The notes beneath the pieces were generated by a model. It made no database searches, was not told the DNA's origin, and saw only the letters and a program-made list of their open reading frames with translations. 10,672 nt of DNA, from the NCBI GenBank assembly GCA_027943245.1, contig JANDJZ010000773.1:1-10672 (forward strand), written 5' to 3'. Origin of the DNA: Acanthamoeba sp. SK_2022b. Taxonomy: Eukaryota; Discosea; Longamoebia; Acanthamoebidae. A program made the position numbers and the translations under genes. Shown in pieces: positions 1 to 7,174 of this stretch. How positions within the stretch are numbered: position 1 is the first letter of the stretch; every line of letters starts with the position of its first letter.

Positions 1-11
1 CACGATTTGGT

Positions 12-84
12 TGGGTAGGAATGGAATCGAACCACCGACCTATGGTTTTTCAGACCATCGCTCTTACCACTGAGCTACCTACGT
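12..84 (-). tRNA. trnF: tRNA-Phe (GAA), left-arm copy
   Basis: Reverse complement of the copy at 6148-6220, with identical sequence over the 73 bases. It has a D-arm, an anticodon stem with loop CTGAAAA, and a T-loop TTCGATT. The first two acceptor positions do not pair, as in the other copy. The only nearby arm difference is at position 92, eight bases upstream of the tRNA 5' end. It lies 26 bases downstream of the left rps4 copy. Confidence 0.93.
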
Positions 85-110
85 ATGATTATCAGCATAC
101 TATAAAGTTT

Positions 111-1304
111 TTAACGATGAAAAGTAGGGAAATTCGTATACAAGTCAAAAGACATGGGTTTTGTTAGGGAATTCAATTCCGGACGTCGAATAGGCATTGC
201 GACTAGCAGTTTATAGTCTACCTCAATAAACCCAGGAACATTAAGAAAAATTTTTTTGATTTCAAAACATATTTTATATAAGCATAAAGTCGCTTATAGT
301 ACCTCCTATTAAAGGAAACAATTTCATTTAATTTCAAAATATAGGATGAGCAATTAACAACTGAGTTATTCACAAAAACATTTTTGTGTAAAACAAAATT
401 TTTAATAAAATAAACTGAAGGAAATAAGTTTAATCTAAGTAAGAATGTCTCTAAGCGAAACTCTAACAAGGAAAAAGCTACAAAATTATTTATCCCTCAA
501 GTTTTAGCATATCTATTATAAATCTTTAAAAATGTCGAAGTGCTTTTAAACCCAAAAAATAATGAAATTTTTTTATAATATATATTTTTCAAGGCAAATA
601 AAGATCTTTTTTTCTTTTTTTTTTGTGGCGCTGCTATATGAATTGAATAAAAAAATATCTTCTGTTTACGCAAATTTAATTTTTTTTTAACATTAAACTG
701 AACAGCATTTTTTCGTAAAAATGCGTAAGTTTTATAAAAAACACGTGATTTATTTGAATTAAAAGAAAAAAAGATAGGTAAACGATATTTTGGAAAATGT
801 AAATATATCGGCTTAGATATATAAAGTGTATTACAAAATTTAGGAATAAACTTTAAAAAAAAACATGTTTAGGTATAACATTTTTAAAGCTTTTAATGGC
901 TTAAAAACTAGCTTTCTCATTCATTTTATATTTCACCTTCTCCTATTTCACCTTGTAATTTTAGCAAATCTTCTAAATCGTCTACGAACTTTTCTTCTTA
1001 TTTTAACCCCGTGCGGTATAGTGATAAATGAATTTGAATAAAAAGACGACTTCTTTCAAAAATTAAATAAACGAACTCTTTTTTTAAAACCTTTAAACAT
1101 AAACCTACTATAATTTAAATGCTTTAAGAAGCCGCGTCTAAAATATTTAAACTTAGTTTTTATTCTTAAACGATTTTTTAACAAATTATCCCTGTAATTC
1201 AACAATAAAGCTTTTCTGTTATAAGAAAACCGTTTAGAAATAATTTTACCTCAAATCTCATCTTTATATTTTTTATATATTCTCTGTTTGTAAAATTTTG
1301 ACAT
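111..1304 (-). pseudogene. rps4: rps4, frameshifted left-arm copy
   Basis: Reverse-complement copy of the intact rps4 at 4928-6121, starting at the ATG at 1304 and reading towards 111. Two homopolymer length differences break the frame. An A-run at 855-863 has nine bases against eight T in the right arm. A T-run at 251-257 has seven bases against eight A in the right arm. The second change restores the original phase, so the last part including the stop is again in frame, but the roughly 600 bases between are out of frame and contain stops. The N-terminal third and the extreme C-terminus would be normal. Both changes are in long mononucleotide runs, so a sequencing or consensus error is as likely as true pseudogenisation. 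If the left-arm reads are wrong here, this is a second functional rps4. Confidence 0.85.
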
Positions 1305-2127
1305 ACTATAACGTATAATTTAAATATAACAACCTTGAATAATATAATTTTTTTCAACTTATAAGTTAAATAAAACCATTTTTAATAATTTTTATCAATT
1401 GAGTTCGAAATGGGCTCAGATAATTTTATTAAAATATTAAAAAACTAATAAAAAATCAAAAAAATAGAATTACATAAAATTATTTTATTTCAGCAGATTC
1501 CGGAATTTAAATACTATCTTTACCGTAAAGTTTGATGGCGTCAAAAAAAATTCTTTTGGTACAGGCGTTTTATACATTTTATAAAAAATATAAAGTCGAT
1601 TTACCACGTAGATCCCTAATAAAACCGAAACTAGCAGCATAAAAATATAACCGGGTGCTATACCACTACCACGCAACAAAAAAGAAAATGAAAAAGCTGG
1701 GAGAAAAAGCCAGTGGTAAGCCTAGTCTATTCAGCTTAAAATTAAAATCTAATTTATGTTCTCTACGAACCAAATTCTCATAATCATTTCATTTTCTCTG
1801 ATTTTCAATCTTTCTATCTAGATAACCATTTAAAAGCCAAATATTTAGAAAAAACAGCAAAACATGAAAAACAAAACGAATCTAATACGCCTATATAATA
1901 TAAATTTATGTAATCTCAAGAACCTGTAATTCAAATTTGAAAATAACGAACAAGAGCCAGACTAAGCGTGCCGCTGAAAAAAAAAGGCTATAGTTTAAAA
2001 CTGAAGACTGAACTCACTCTAATTTTTTACGAAAAAACTAACTAACCAAGACAAACCTAATTTACTTAAAAAACTTGAAATAAACTTAATTAGGCTGTTC
2101 TTCTGGTCCTTTAAAAAATTCCGCATA
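1305..2127 (-). other. Unassigned cox2-rps4 interval, left copy
   Basis: Mirror of 4106-4927. It differs from the right copy only at 1977-1985, where it has nine A against eight T. The longest clean open segment lies at 1485-1721 on the minus strand and ends with the segment described at 4511-4747. No rRNA or tRNA was recognised. Details of the frames are given for the right-arm copy. Confidence 0.6.
1485..1721 (-). CDS. Hypothetical membrane-protein segment, left copy
   Basis: Identical inverted copy of the open segment at 4511-4747, with the same predicted helix and basic tail. It has no ATG near its beginning and no recognised family. Conservation of this segment in both arms says little about selection, because the surrounding non-coding bases are equally conserved. 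Confidence 0.3.
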   Translation of the reverse strand, partial: AYHWLFLPAFSFSFLLRGSGIAPGYIFMLLVSVLLGIYVVNRLYIFYKMYKTPVPKEFFLTPSNFTVKIVFKFRNLLK

Positions 2128-3150
2128 TTATACTAAATTAAAATTTTTAAAATATATATAAACGTAATTATAAAAGTATATAGGATTAACAACATAAACC
2201 TCAATTGGCATAAAGGCATGATTTACTCCACATAACTCGCTACACTGACCATAAAAAGTACCTGTATTTTTTAAATAAAGAGAAGTCTGATTTAATCTTC
2301 CAGGAACTGCATCTACCTTAACACCAAAAGAAGGAACAGCCCAGCTATGTAAAACGTCAGACGAAGTAATCAAAAGTCTAATATGAGTATTTTTAGGTAA
2401 AAATAAAGGCATATCAGTTTTTAATAGCCTTAAATCACCGATGTTTAACTCAGCCTCATGAATCATATAACTATCAAATTTTATAGTTGTTTCGGGAACA
2501 ACCATAGGGATATATAAATAACTTAATAAAGAACGATCTTTTAAATAACCCCAATCCTTATAAATCATCTCCATAGTAGCAAAACGATCTATAGAATCAA
2601 AATCAATCATCCTACTAGAGTAAACAACAGAATAATCAGAATACTCATAACTTCAGTATCACTGATGTCCAATAACTTTTACGGTTAAGACAGGATCAAT
2701 AATTTCATCCATAGCATATAATAAAGCAAAAGATGGAACAGCTATAAACAATAATATAAAGGCTGGTAAAATAGTTCAAATTATTTCTATGGTAGTACCA
2801 TGATTAATGTTATATGTTCTATTTGTTACATTAAATAGAAGATCCTCTTTACGCGGAATAACTAATGAATCAAATAAAGAAATATCTCTGGATTCCGGTA
2901 AATCGCTATTTAATGTACCGTAGTAGAATTTTTTATAAGTAGAAAAAAGTAAGTAACCTACAACGAAAAGTATAACAGCAAGGAAAAACAATATATGATC
3001 GTGTAACTTAATTATACCATACGCTATCGGTGTAGTTGGATCTTGAAAACCTATTTTTCAAAAATTAGTATGATCATTTACGCAAAGAAGATCATTAGAG
3101 TAAAACCCCAGTAATTCAAAAGTTTTTAAAACTAAAAATAACATCACCAT
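2128..3150 (-). CDS. cox2: Cytochrome c oxidase subunit 2, full-length copy
   Basis: Subunit 2 of complex IV in the inner mitochondrial membrane; it takes electrons from cytochrome c through the binuclear copper A centre. With TGA as Trp the frame gives 340 residues from the ATG at 3150. A hydrophobic leader (1-18) precedes the family motif [12 protein letters not shown] (31-42). TM1 lies at about 53-70. TM2 begins at IEIIWTILPAF. The HQWYWSYEYSD motif follows. Copper A ligands are H268, C303, E305, C307, H311 and M314. Relative to common Cox2 proteins there are about 45 extra residues between the WYWSYEYSD motif and the FDSYMI segment. The frame stays open upstream to 3288, so this ATG is a choice and a fused cox1-cox2 protein is possible. 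This is the more canonical of the two copies. Confidence 0.95.
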
Positions 3151-3321
3151 AAAAGAAAACTGTTTACCTCTTTTTATTACTTCACTATGAGAAGACGAAG
3201 ACTCTGGGAATCTTAAAGGCGGTATAGTAAAGTACTCGTGTACTCTTTCTATATAAGGTAAAAAAACGAATGAATTGTGGACACGATCTTAGGTGTATTG
3301 TTGTTATTAAATGCTAAGTAT
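2916..3321. other. Spacer between inverted repeat arms
   Basis: Sequence present once, between the two arms. From 2916 to 3288 it holds the first part of the left cox2 (leader, WKIGFQDP motif, TM1) and the open frame upstream of it. From about 3289 to 3321 the sequence is short, T/G-rich on the plus strand and matches nothing else in the window. The rearrangement breakpoint must lie in or next to this last stretch. Confidence 0.85.
3151..3288 (-). other. Open frame upstream of cox2, possible cox1 tail
   Basis: Forty-six codons in frame with cox2, open from just after a TAA at 3289-3291 with no ATG of their own. The start of the segment, VHNSFVFLPYI, resembles the C-terminal Pro-Pro-x-His-x-Phe-x-x-Leu-Pro pattern of Cox1. 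It is followed by a Ser-rich hydrophilic stretch (ESSSSHSE). If the likeness is real, this is the last part of a cox1 reading frame joined without a stop to cox2, as is known for Acanthamoeba and Dictyostelium mitochondria. The frame is cut at the repeat spacer, so almost none of cox1 is present and the assignment is weak. It could also be an N-terminal extension of cox2. Confidence 0.35.
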
Positions 3322-4105
3322 ATTAAATAGCGATTACCAGTCAGAAGATATTTCTTTATTTGATTCATTAGTTATTCCGCGTAAAGAGGATCTTCTATTT
3401 AATGTAACAAATAGAACATATAACATTCATCATGGTACTACCATAGAAATAATTTGAACTATTTTACCAGCCTTTATATTATTGTTTATAGCTGTTCCAT
3501 CTTTTGCTTTATTATATGCTATGGATGAAATTATTGATCCTGTCTTAACCGTAAAAGTTATTGGACATCAGTGATACTGAAGTTATGAGTATTCTGATTA
3601 TTCTGTTGTTTACTCTAGTAGGATGATTGATTTTGATTCTATAGATCGTTTTGCTACTATGGAGATGATTTATAAGGATTGGGGTTATTTAAAAGATCGT
3701 TCTTTATTAAGTTATTTATATATCCCTATGGTTGTTCCCGAAACAACTATAAAATTTGATAGTTATATGATTCATGAGGCTGAGTTAAACATCGGTGATT
3801 TAAGGCTATTAAAAACTGATATGCCTTTATTTTTACCTAAAAATACTCATATTAGACTTTTTATTACTTCGTCTGACGTTTTACATAGCTGGGCTGTTCC
3901 TTCTTTTGGTGTTAAGGTAGATGCAGTTCCTGGAAGATTAAATCAGACTTCTCTTTATTTAAAAAATACAGGTACTTTTTATGGTCAGTGTAGCGAGTTA
4001 TGTGGAGGAAATCATGCCTTTATGCCAATTGAGGTTTATGTTGTTAATCCTATATACTTTTATAATTACGTTTATATATATTTTAAAAATTTTAATTTAG
4101 TATAA
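3311..4105 (+). pseudogene. cox2: cox2, N-terminally truncated right-arm copy
   Basis: Second copy of cox2, with 264 residues possible from the ATG at 3311, which directly follows an in-frame TAA at 3308-3310. It lacks the leader, the WKIGFQDP motif and the whole first membrane helix. It keeps TM2, the HQWYWSYEYSD motif, the 45-residue insertion and all copper A ligands. The first residues (MLSILNSDYQSED) diverge from the left copy, and three later single changes are all amino-acid replacing: Asn to His before HGTTIEII, Leu to Phe before ITSSDV, and Val to Gly between the second Cys and the His of the copper site. Subunit 2 normally needs both helices for its topology, so this copy is probably non-functional. 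It may be the edge of an inverted duplication or of a chimeric join. Confidence 0.85.
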
Positions 4106-4927
4106 TATGCGGAATTTTTTAAAGGACCAGAAGAACAGCCTAATTAAGTTTATTTCAAGTTTTTTAAGTAAATTAGGTTTGTCTTGGTTAGTTAGTTTTT
4201 TCGTAAAAAATTAGAGTGAGTTCAGTCTTCAGTTTTAAACTATAGCCTTTTTTTTCAGCGGCACGCTTAGTCTGGCTCTTGTTCGTTATTTTCAAATTTG
4301 AATTACAGGTTCTTGAGATTACATAAATTTATATTATATAGGCGTATTAGATTCGTTTTGTTTTTCATGTTTTGCTGTTTTTTCTAAATATTTGGCTTTT
4401 AAATGGTTATCTAGATAGAAAGATTGAAAATCAGAGAAAATGAAATGATTATGAGAATTTGGTTCGTAGAGAACATAAATTAGATTTTAATTTTAAGCTG
4501 AATAGACTAGGCTTACCACTGGCTTTTTCTCCCAGCTTTTTCATTTTCTTTTTTGTTGCGTGGTAGTGGTATAGCACCCGGTTATATTTTTATGCTGCTA
4601 GTTTCGGTTTTATTAGGGATCTACGTGGTAAATCGACTTTATATTTTTTATAAAATGTATAAAACGCCTGTACCAAAAGAATTTTTTTTGACGCCATCAA
4701 ACTTTACGGTAAAGATAGTATTTAAATTCCGGAATCTGCTGAAATAAAATAATTTTATGTAATTCTATTTTTTTGATTTTTTATTAGTTTTTTAATATTT
4801 TAATAAAATTATCTGAGCCCATTTCGAACTCAATTGATAAAAATTATTAAAAATGGTTTTATTTAACTTATAAGTTGAAAAAAATTATATTATTCAAGGT
4901 TGTTATATTTAAATTATACGTTATAGT
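4106..4927 (+). other. Unassigned cox2-rps4 interval with broken open frames
   Basis: Eight hundred bases without a recognised gene, unusual beside the tightly packed nad6-nad5-nad11 block. With TGA as Trp, several segments that look protein-like occur in alternating frames: 4107-4214 (starts MRNFLKDQKNSL), 4196-4270, 4239-4418 (hydrophobic, contains SGTLSLALVRYF), 4351-4566 (contains charged DRKIENQRKW then a hydrophobic run) and 4511-4747. Neighbouring segments overlap or nearly so, and several frame changes would fall near runs of T or A. This suggests one membrane protein of roughly 200 residues broken by indels, a decayed gene, or small separate genes. From 4748 to 4927 it is plain A+T-rich spacer with no convincing gene. 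Confidence 0.5.
4511..4747 (+). CDS. Hypothetical membrane-protein segment
   Basis: Longest clean frame of the unassigned interval, open from after a TAG at 4508-4510 to the TAA at 4745-4747. It has no ATG near its beginning; tandem TTG codons at 4553-4558 are the only likely alternative starts. The product has a hydrophobic N-terminal stretch, a clear membrane helix around IFMLLVSVLLGIYVV, then a basic tail ending KFRNLLK. I do not recognise the family. It may be the C-terminal part of a longer protein whose earlier parts lie in the other two frames upstream. An identical copy lies at 1485-1721 on the minus strand. Confidence 0.35.
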   Translation, partial: AYHWLFLPAFSFSFLLRGSGIAPGYIFMLLVSVLLGIYVVNRLYIFYKMYKTPVPKEFFLTPSNFTVKIVFKFRNLLK

Positions 4928-6121
4928 ATGTCAAAATTTTACAAACAGAGAATATATAAAAAATATAAAGATGAGATTTGAGGTAAAATTATTTCTAAAC
5001 GGTTTTCTTATAACAGAAAAGCTTTATTGTTGAATTACAGGGATAATTTGTTAAAAAATCGTTTAAGAATAAAAACTAAGTTTAAATATTTTAGACGCGG
5101 CTTCTTAAAGCATTTAAATTATAGTAGGTTTATGTTTAAAGGTTTTAAAAAAAGAGTTCGTTTATTTAATTTTTGAAAGAAGTCGTCTTTTTATTCAAAT
5201 TCATTTATCACTATACCGCACGGGGTTAAAATAAGAAGAAAAGTTCGTAGACGATTTAGAAGATTTGCTAAAATTACAAGGTGAAATAGGAGAAGGTGAA
5301 ATATAAAATGAATGAGAAAGCTAGTTTTTAAGCCATTAAAAGCTTTAAAAATGTTATACCTAAACATGTTTTTTTTAAAGTTTATTCCTAAATTTTGTAA
5401 TACACTTTATATATCTAAGCCGATATATTTACATTTTCCAAAATATCGTTTACCTATCTTTTTTTCTTTTAATTCAAATAAATCACGTGTTTTTTATAAA
5501 ACTTACGCATTTTTACGAAAAAATGCTGTTCAGTTTAATGTTAAAAAAAAATTAAATTTGCGTAAACAGAAGATATTTTTTTATTCAATTCATATAGCAG
5601 CGCCACAAAAAAAAAAGAAAAAAAGATCTTTATTTGCCTTGAAAAATATATATTATAAAAAAATTTCATTATTTTTTGGGTTTAAAAGCACTTCGACATT
5701 TTTAAAGATTTATAATAGATATGCTAAAACTTGAGGGATAAATAATTTTGTAGCTTTTTCCTTGTTAGAGTTTCGCTTAGAGACATTCTTACTTAGATTA
5801 AACTTATTTCCTTCAGTTTATTTTATTAAAAATTTTGTTTTACACAAAAATGTTTTTGTGAATAACTCAGTTGTTAATTGCTCATCCTATATTTTGAAAT
5901 TAAATGAAATTGTTTCCTTTAATAGGAGGTACTATAAGCGACTTTATGCTTATATAAAATATGTTTTGAAATCAAAAAAAATTTTTCTTAATGTTCCTGG
6001 GTTTATTGAGGTAGACTATAAACTGCTAGTCGCAATGCCTATTCGACGTCCGGAATTGAATTCCCTAACAAAACCCATGTCTTTTGACTTGTATACGAAT
6101 TTCCCTACTTTTCATCGTTAA
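4928..6121 (+). CDS. rps4: Mitochondrial ribosomal protein S4
   Basis: Small-subunit ribosomal protein that binds 16S-type rRNA early in 30S-like assembly in the mitochondrial matrix. The frame from the ATG at 4928 gives 397 residues with TGA as Trp; a TAA lies in frame just upstream at 4910. The N-terminus (MSKFYKQRIYKKYKDEIWGK) fits the basic Rps4 start. An S4 RNA-binding domain begins at about residue 279 (LEFRLETFLLRLNLFPSV) and includes NNSVVNCSSYILKLNEIVSF. Between them lies a very basic, lineage-specific middle with runs of Arg and a Lys-rich stretch. The protein is about twice the bacterial length of roughly 200 residues. It continues past several TGA codons without a break, and its long A and T runs stay in frame, unlike the left copy. 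It is followed 26 bases later by trnF. Confidence 0.9.
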
Positions 6122-6147
6122 AAACTTTATAGTATGCTGGTAATCAT

Positions 6148-6220
6148 ACGTAGGTAGCTCAGTGGTAAGAGCGATGGTCTGAAAAACCATAGGTCGGTGG
6201 TTCGATTCCATTCCTACCCA
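6148..6220 (+). tRNA. trnF: tRNA-Phe (GAA), right-arm copy
   Basis: Cloverleaf of 73 bases. D-stem GCTC/GAGC flanks AGTGGTAA; the anticodon stem ATGGT/ACCAT encloses CTGAAAA with anticodon GAA at 6181-6183; the T-arm GGTGG/CCATT encloses TTCGATT. The acceptor 3' strand is CCTACCC with discriminator A. The 5' strand is ACGTAGG, so bases 3-7 pair but positions 1 and 2 (A, C) face C and C. G at both sites would restore the helix, a pattern known from tRNA 5' editing in Acanthamoeba mitochondria. A CCA occurs at 6222-6224 but one base late, so it is probably not an encoded tail. Confidence 0.95.
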
Positions 6221-6229
6221 ACCAAATCG

Positions 6230-6293
6230 TGTTAAATAGCTTAGTGGTAGAGCGCCGTAAAGGGAGGTGAGGGTTCGATTCCCTCTTTATTTT
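6230..6293 (+). tRNA. tRNA-like gene with shortened anticodon region
   Basis: A D-arm (GCTT/GAGC around AGTGGTA) and a perfect T-arm (GAGGG, TTCGATT, CCCTC) are spaced as in a tRNA. The acceptor strands TGTTAAA and TTTATTT pair at positions 4-7, with a G-T pair at 2 and T-T mismatches at 1 and 3. Between D-stem and T-stem only 15 bases remain (6254-6268), where about 22 are needed for an anticodon arm and variable loop, and no five-pair anticodon stem can be drawn. GTAAA inside this stretch recalls a tRNA-Tyr loop, but the identity is not supported. It may be a deletion in the sequence, a degenerate tRNA or an unusual structure. It is just upstream of nad6. Confidence 0.5.
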
Positions 6294-6319
6294 TAAAATT
6301 AAAGTATAAAAAAATAAAA

Positions 6320-7165
6320 ATGTTAACCAATTGTCTACTGTTATGTTTTTGCTGCTTGGCTTTGATTTTTAGCGTTATGATTATATCTTCAAAAAATCCA
6401 ATTCATTCTATATTATACCTCATTTTAGTTTTTTGTAACATAACTTTTGTACTAATAATATTAGGTGTGGAATTTATAGCAATTACTTTTTTAATTGTTT
6501 ATGTAGGTGCTATAGCAGTCCTTTTTTTATTCGTTGTTATGATGCTAAATATAAAAATTCTAGAGTTAGATGAGGTATTTTGAAAATATATACCTGTCGG
6601 TTTATTAATTTCAAGTTGTTTTTTATTTCAACTTTTTTTTTATGTTTTCAATTTTAATATTTTTGATATTGTTGATTTATTCTTTTATAATAAACTTTAC
6701 TATTTTAAGGAAGTAGGGGTAGTTCAAAATACCTCGAATTCTAGTTTAAATATGTTATGTTTACTTAGCGGATCAGATCCTATTATGTGCGATTCATTTT
6801 CGGGAAATTTTATAGATTATTTGCAAGCTTATTCTGACGTTTGTTTAGGATTGGATTTTACTTCTTTTAGCGCGTATACCCCCATTAAACAGGCCCCGTA
6901 TAGCGTTTTCTGCATGATTTCATCTGAATCTTTGTTAACTCAAAATTTTTTGGATTTTTCGAATGAATTAACTAATACTGAGCTTTTAGGTTGACTTATT
7001 TATACTTATACATTTTTTATTTTTTTAGTAATTAGCTTGATTTTGTTAATTTCTATGATTGGCTCAATAATTTTGGTATTAAATCAAAATATAAATATAA
7101 AGAGGCAATTAATTTTTAGACAGACTTTGAGAGATTTAAAATCATCTGTTTCATTAAAGAGTTAA
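6320..7165 (+). CDS. nad6: NADH dehydrogenase subunit 6
   Basis: Membrane-arm subunit of complex I (bacterial NuoJ), part of the path that links quinone reduction to proton pumping. The ATG at 6320 opens a 281-residue frame with TGA as Trp. The N-terminal half is typical: SSKNPIHSILYLILVFCN, then GVEFIAITFLIVYVGAIAVL, then the FVVMMLNIK segment. The last membrane helix at about 225-255 ends in ISMIGSIILVL, the usual Nad6 C-terminal signature. Between them, at about residues 123-224, lies a poorly conserved stretch of about 100 residues rich in Ser, Asn and Phe, where most Nad6 proteins have a short loop; this explains the length beyond the usual 170-210. It lies 26 bases after the tRNA-like gene and nine bases before nad5, consistent with co-transcription. 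Confidence 0.93.
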
Positions 7166-7174
7166 AAAATTATT

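Larger units (their letters stand above)
1..2915. repeat. Left arm of large inverted repeat
   Basis: The reverse complement of this segment matches 3322-6231 block by block when compared by eye. It carries trnF, rps4, an unassigned region and most of cox2, all on the minus strand. Differences from the other arm are substitutions at 92, 2225, 2371 and 2805, one-base homopolymer differences at 251-257, 855-863 and 1977-1985, and a ragged inner edge near 2890-2915. Position 1 is still inside the repeat, so the outer end is not seen and the arm may extend further left. Confidence 0.95.
3322..6231. repeat. Right arm of large inverted repeat
   Basis: This is the inverted partner of 1-2915. It starts inside the cox2 coding region and runs through the unassigned region, rps4 and trnF. 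Its outer limit is given as 6231 only because the left arm reaches the window edge there. Within the first 30 bases the match to the left arm is imperfect, including a net loss of three bases. After about 3348 the arms are almost identical. Confidence 0.95.

Noticed and set aside
4107..4214. Stand-alone 35-residue gene after cox2
   Set aside because: Too short to assign, no family recognised, and its frame appears to continue in neighbouring frames, so it was kept as part of the unassigned interval.
4811..4835. T-arm-like element around TTCGAA between the unassigned interval and rps4
   Set aside because: Only a three-pair stem forms and no D-arm or anticodon arm can be placed on either strand.
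5762..6121. Separate small gene beginning at TTG
   Set aside because: It is the S4 domain end of rps4; the preceding break is a TGA read as Trp.
6221..6224. Encoded CCA tail of tRNA-Phe
   Set aside because: The CCA starts one base after the discriminator position, so it is probably coincidental and the tail would still need to be added.
1..6231. Insertion sequence or transposon ends bordering the inverted repeat
   Set aside because: No transposase-like frame, no short terminal inverted repeats and no target duplication are seen; the repeat consists of ordinary mitochondrial genes.
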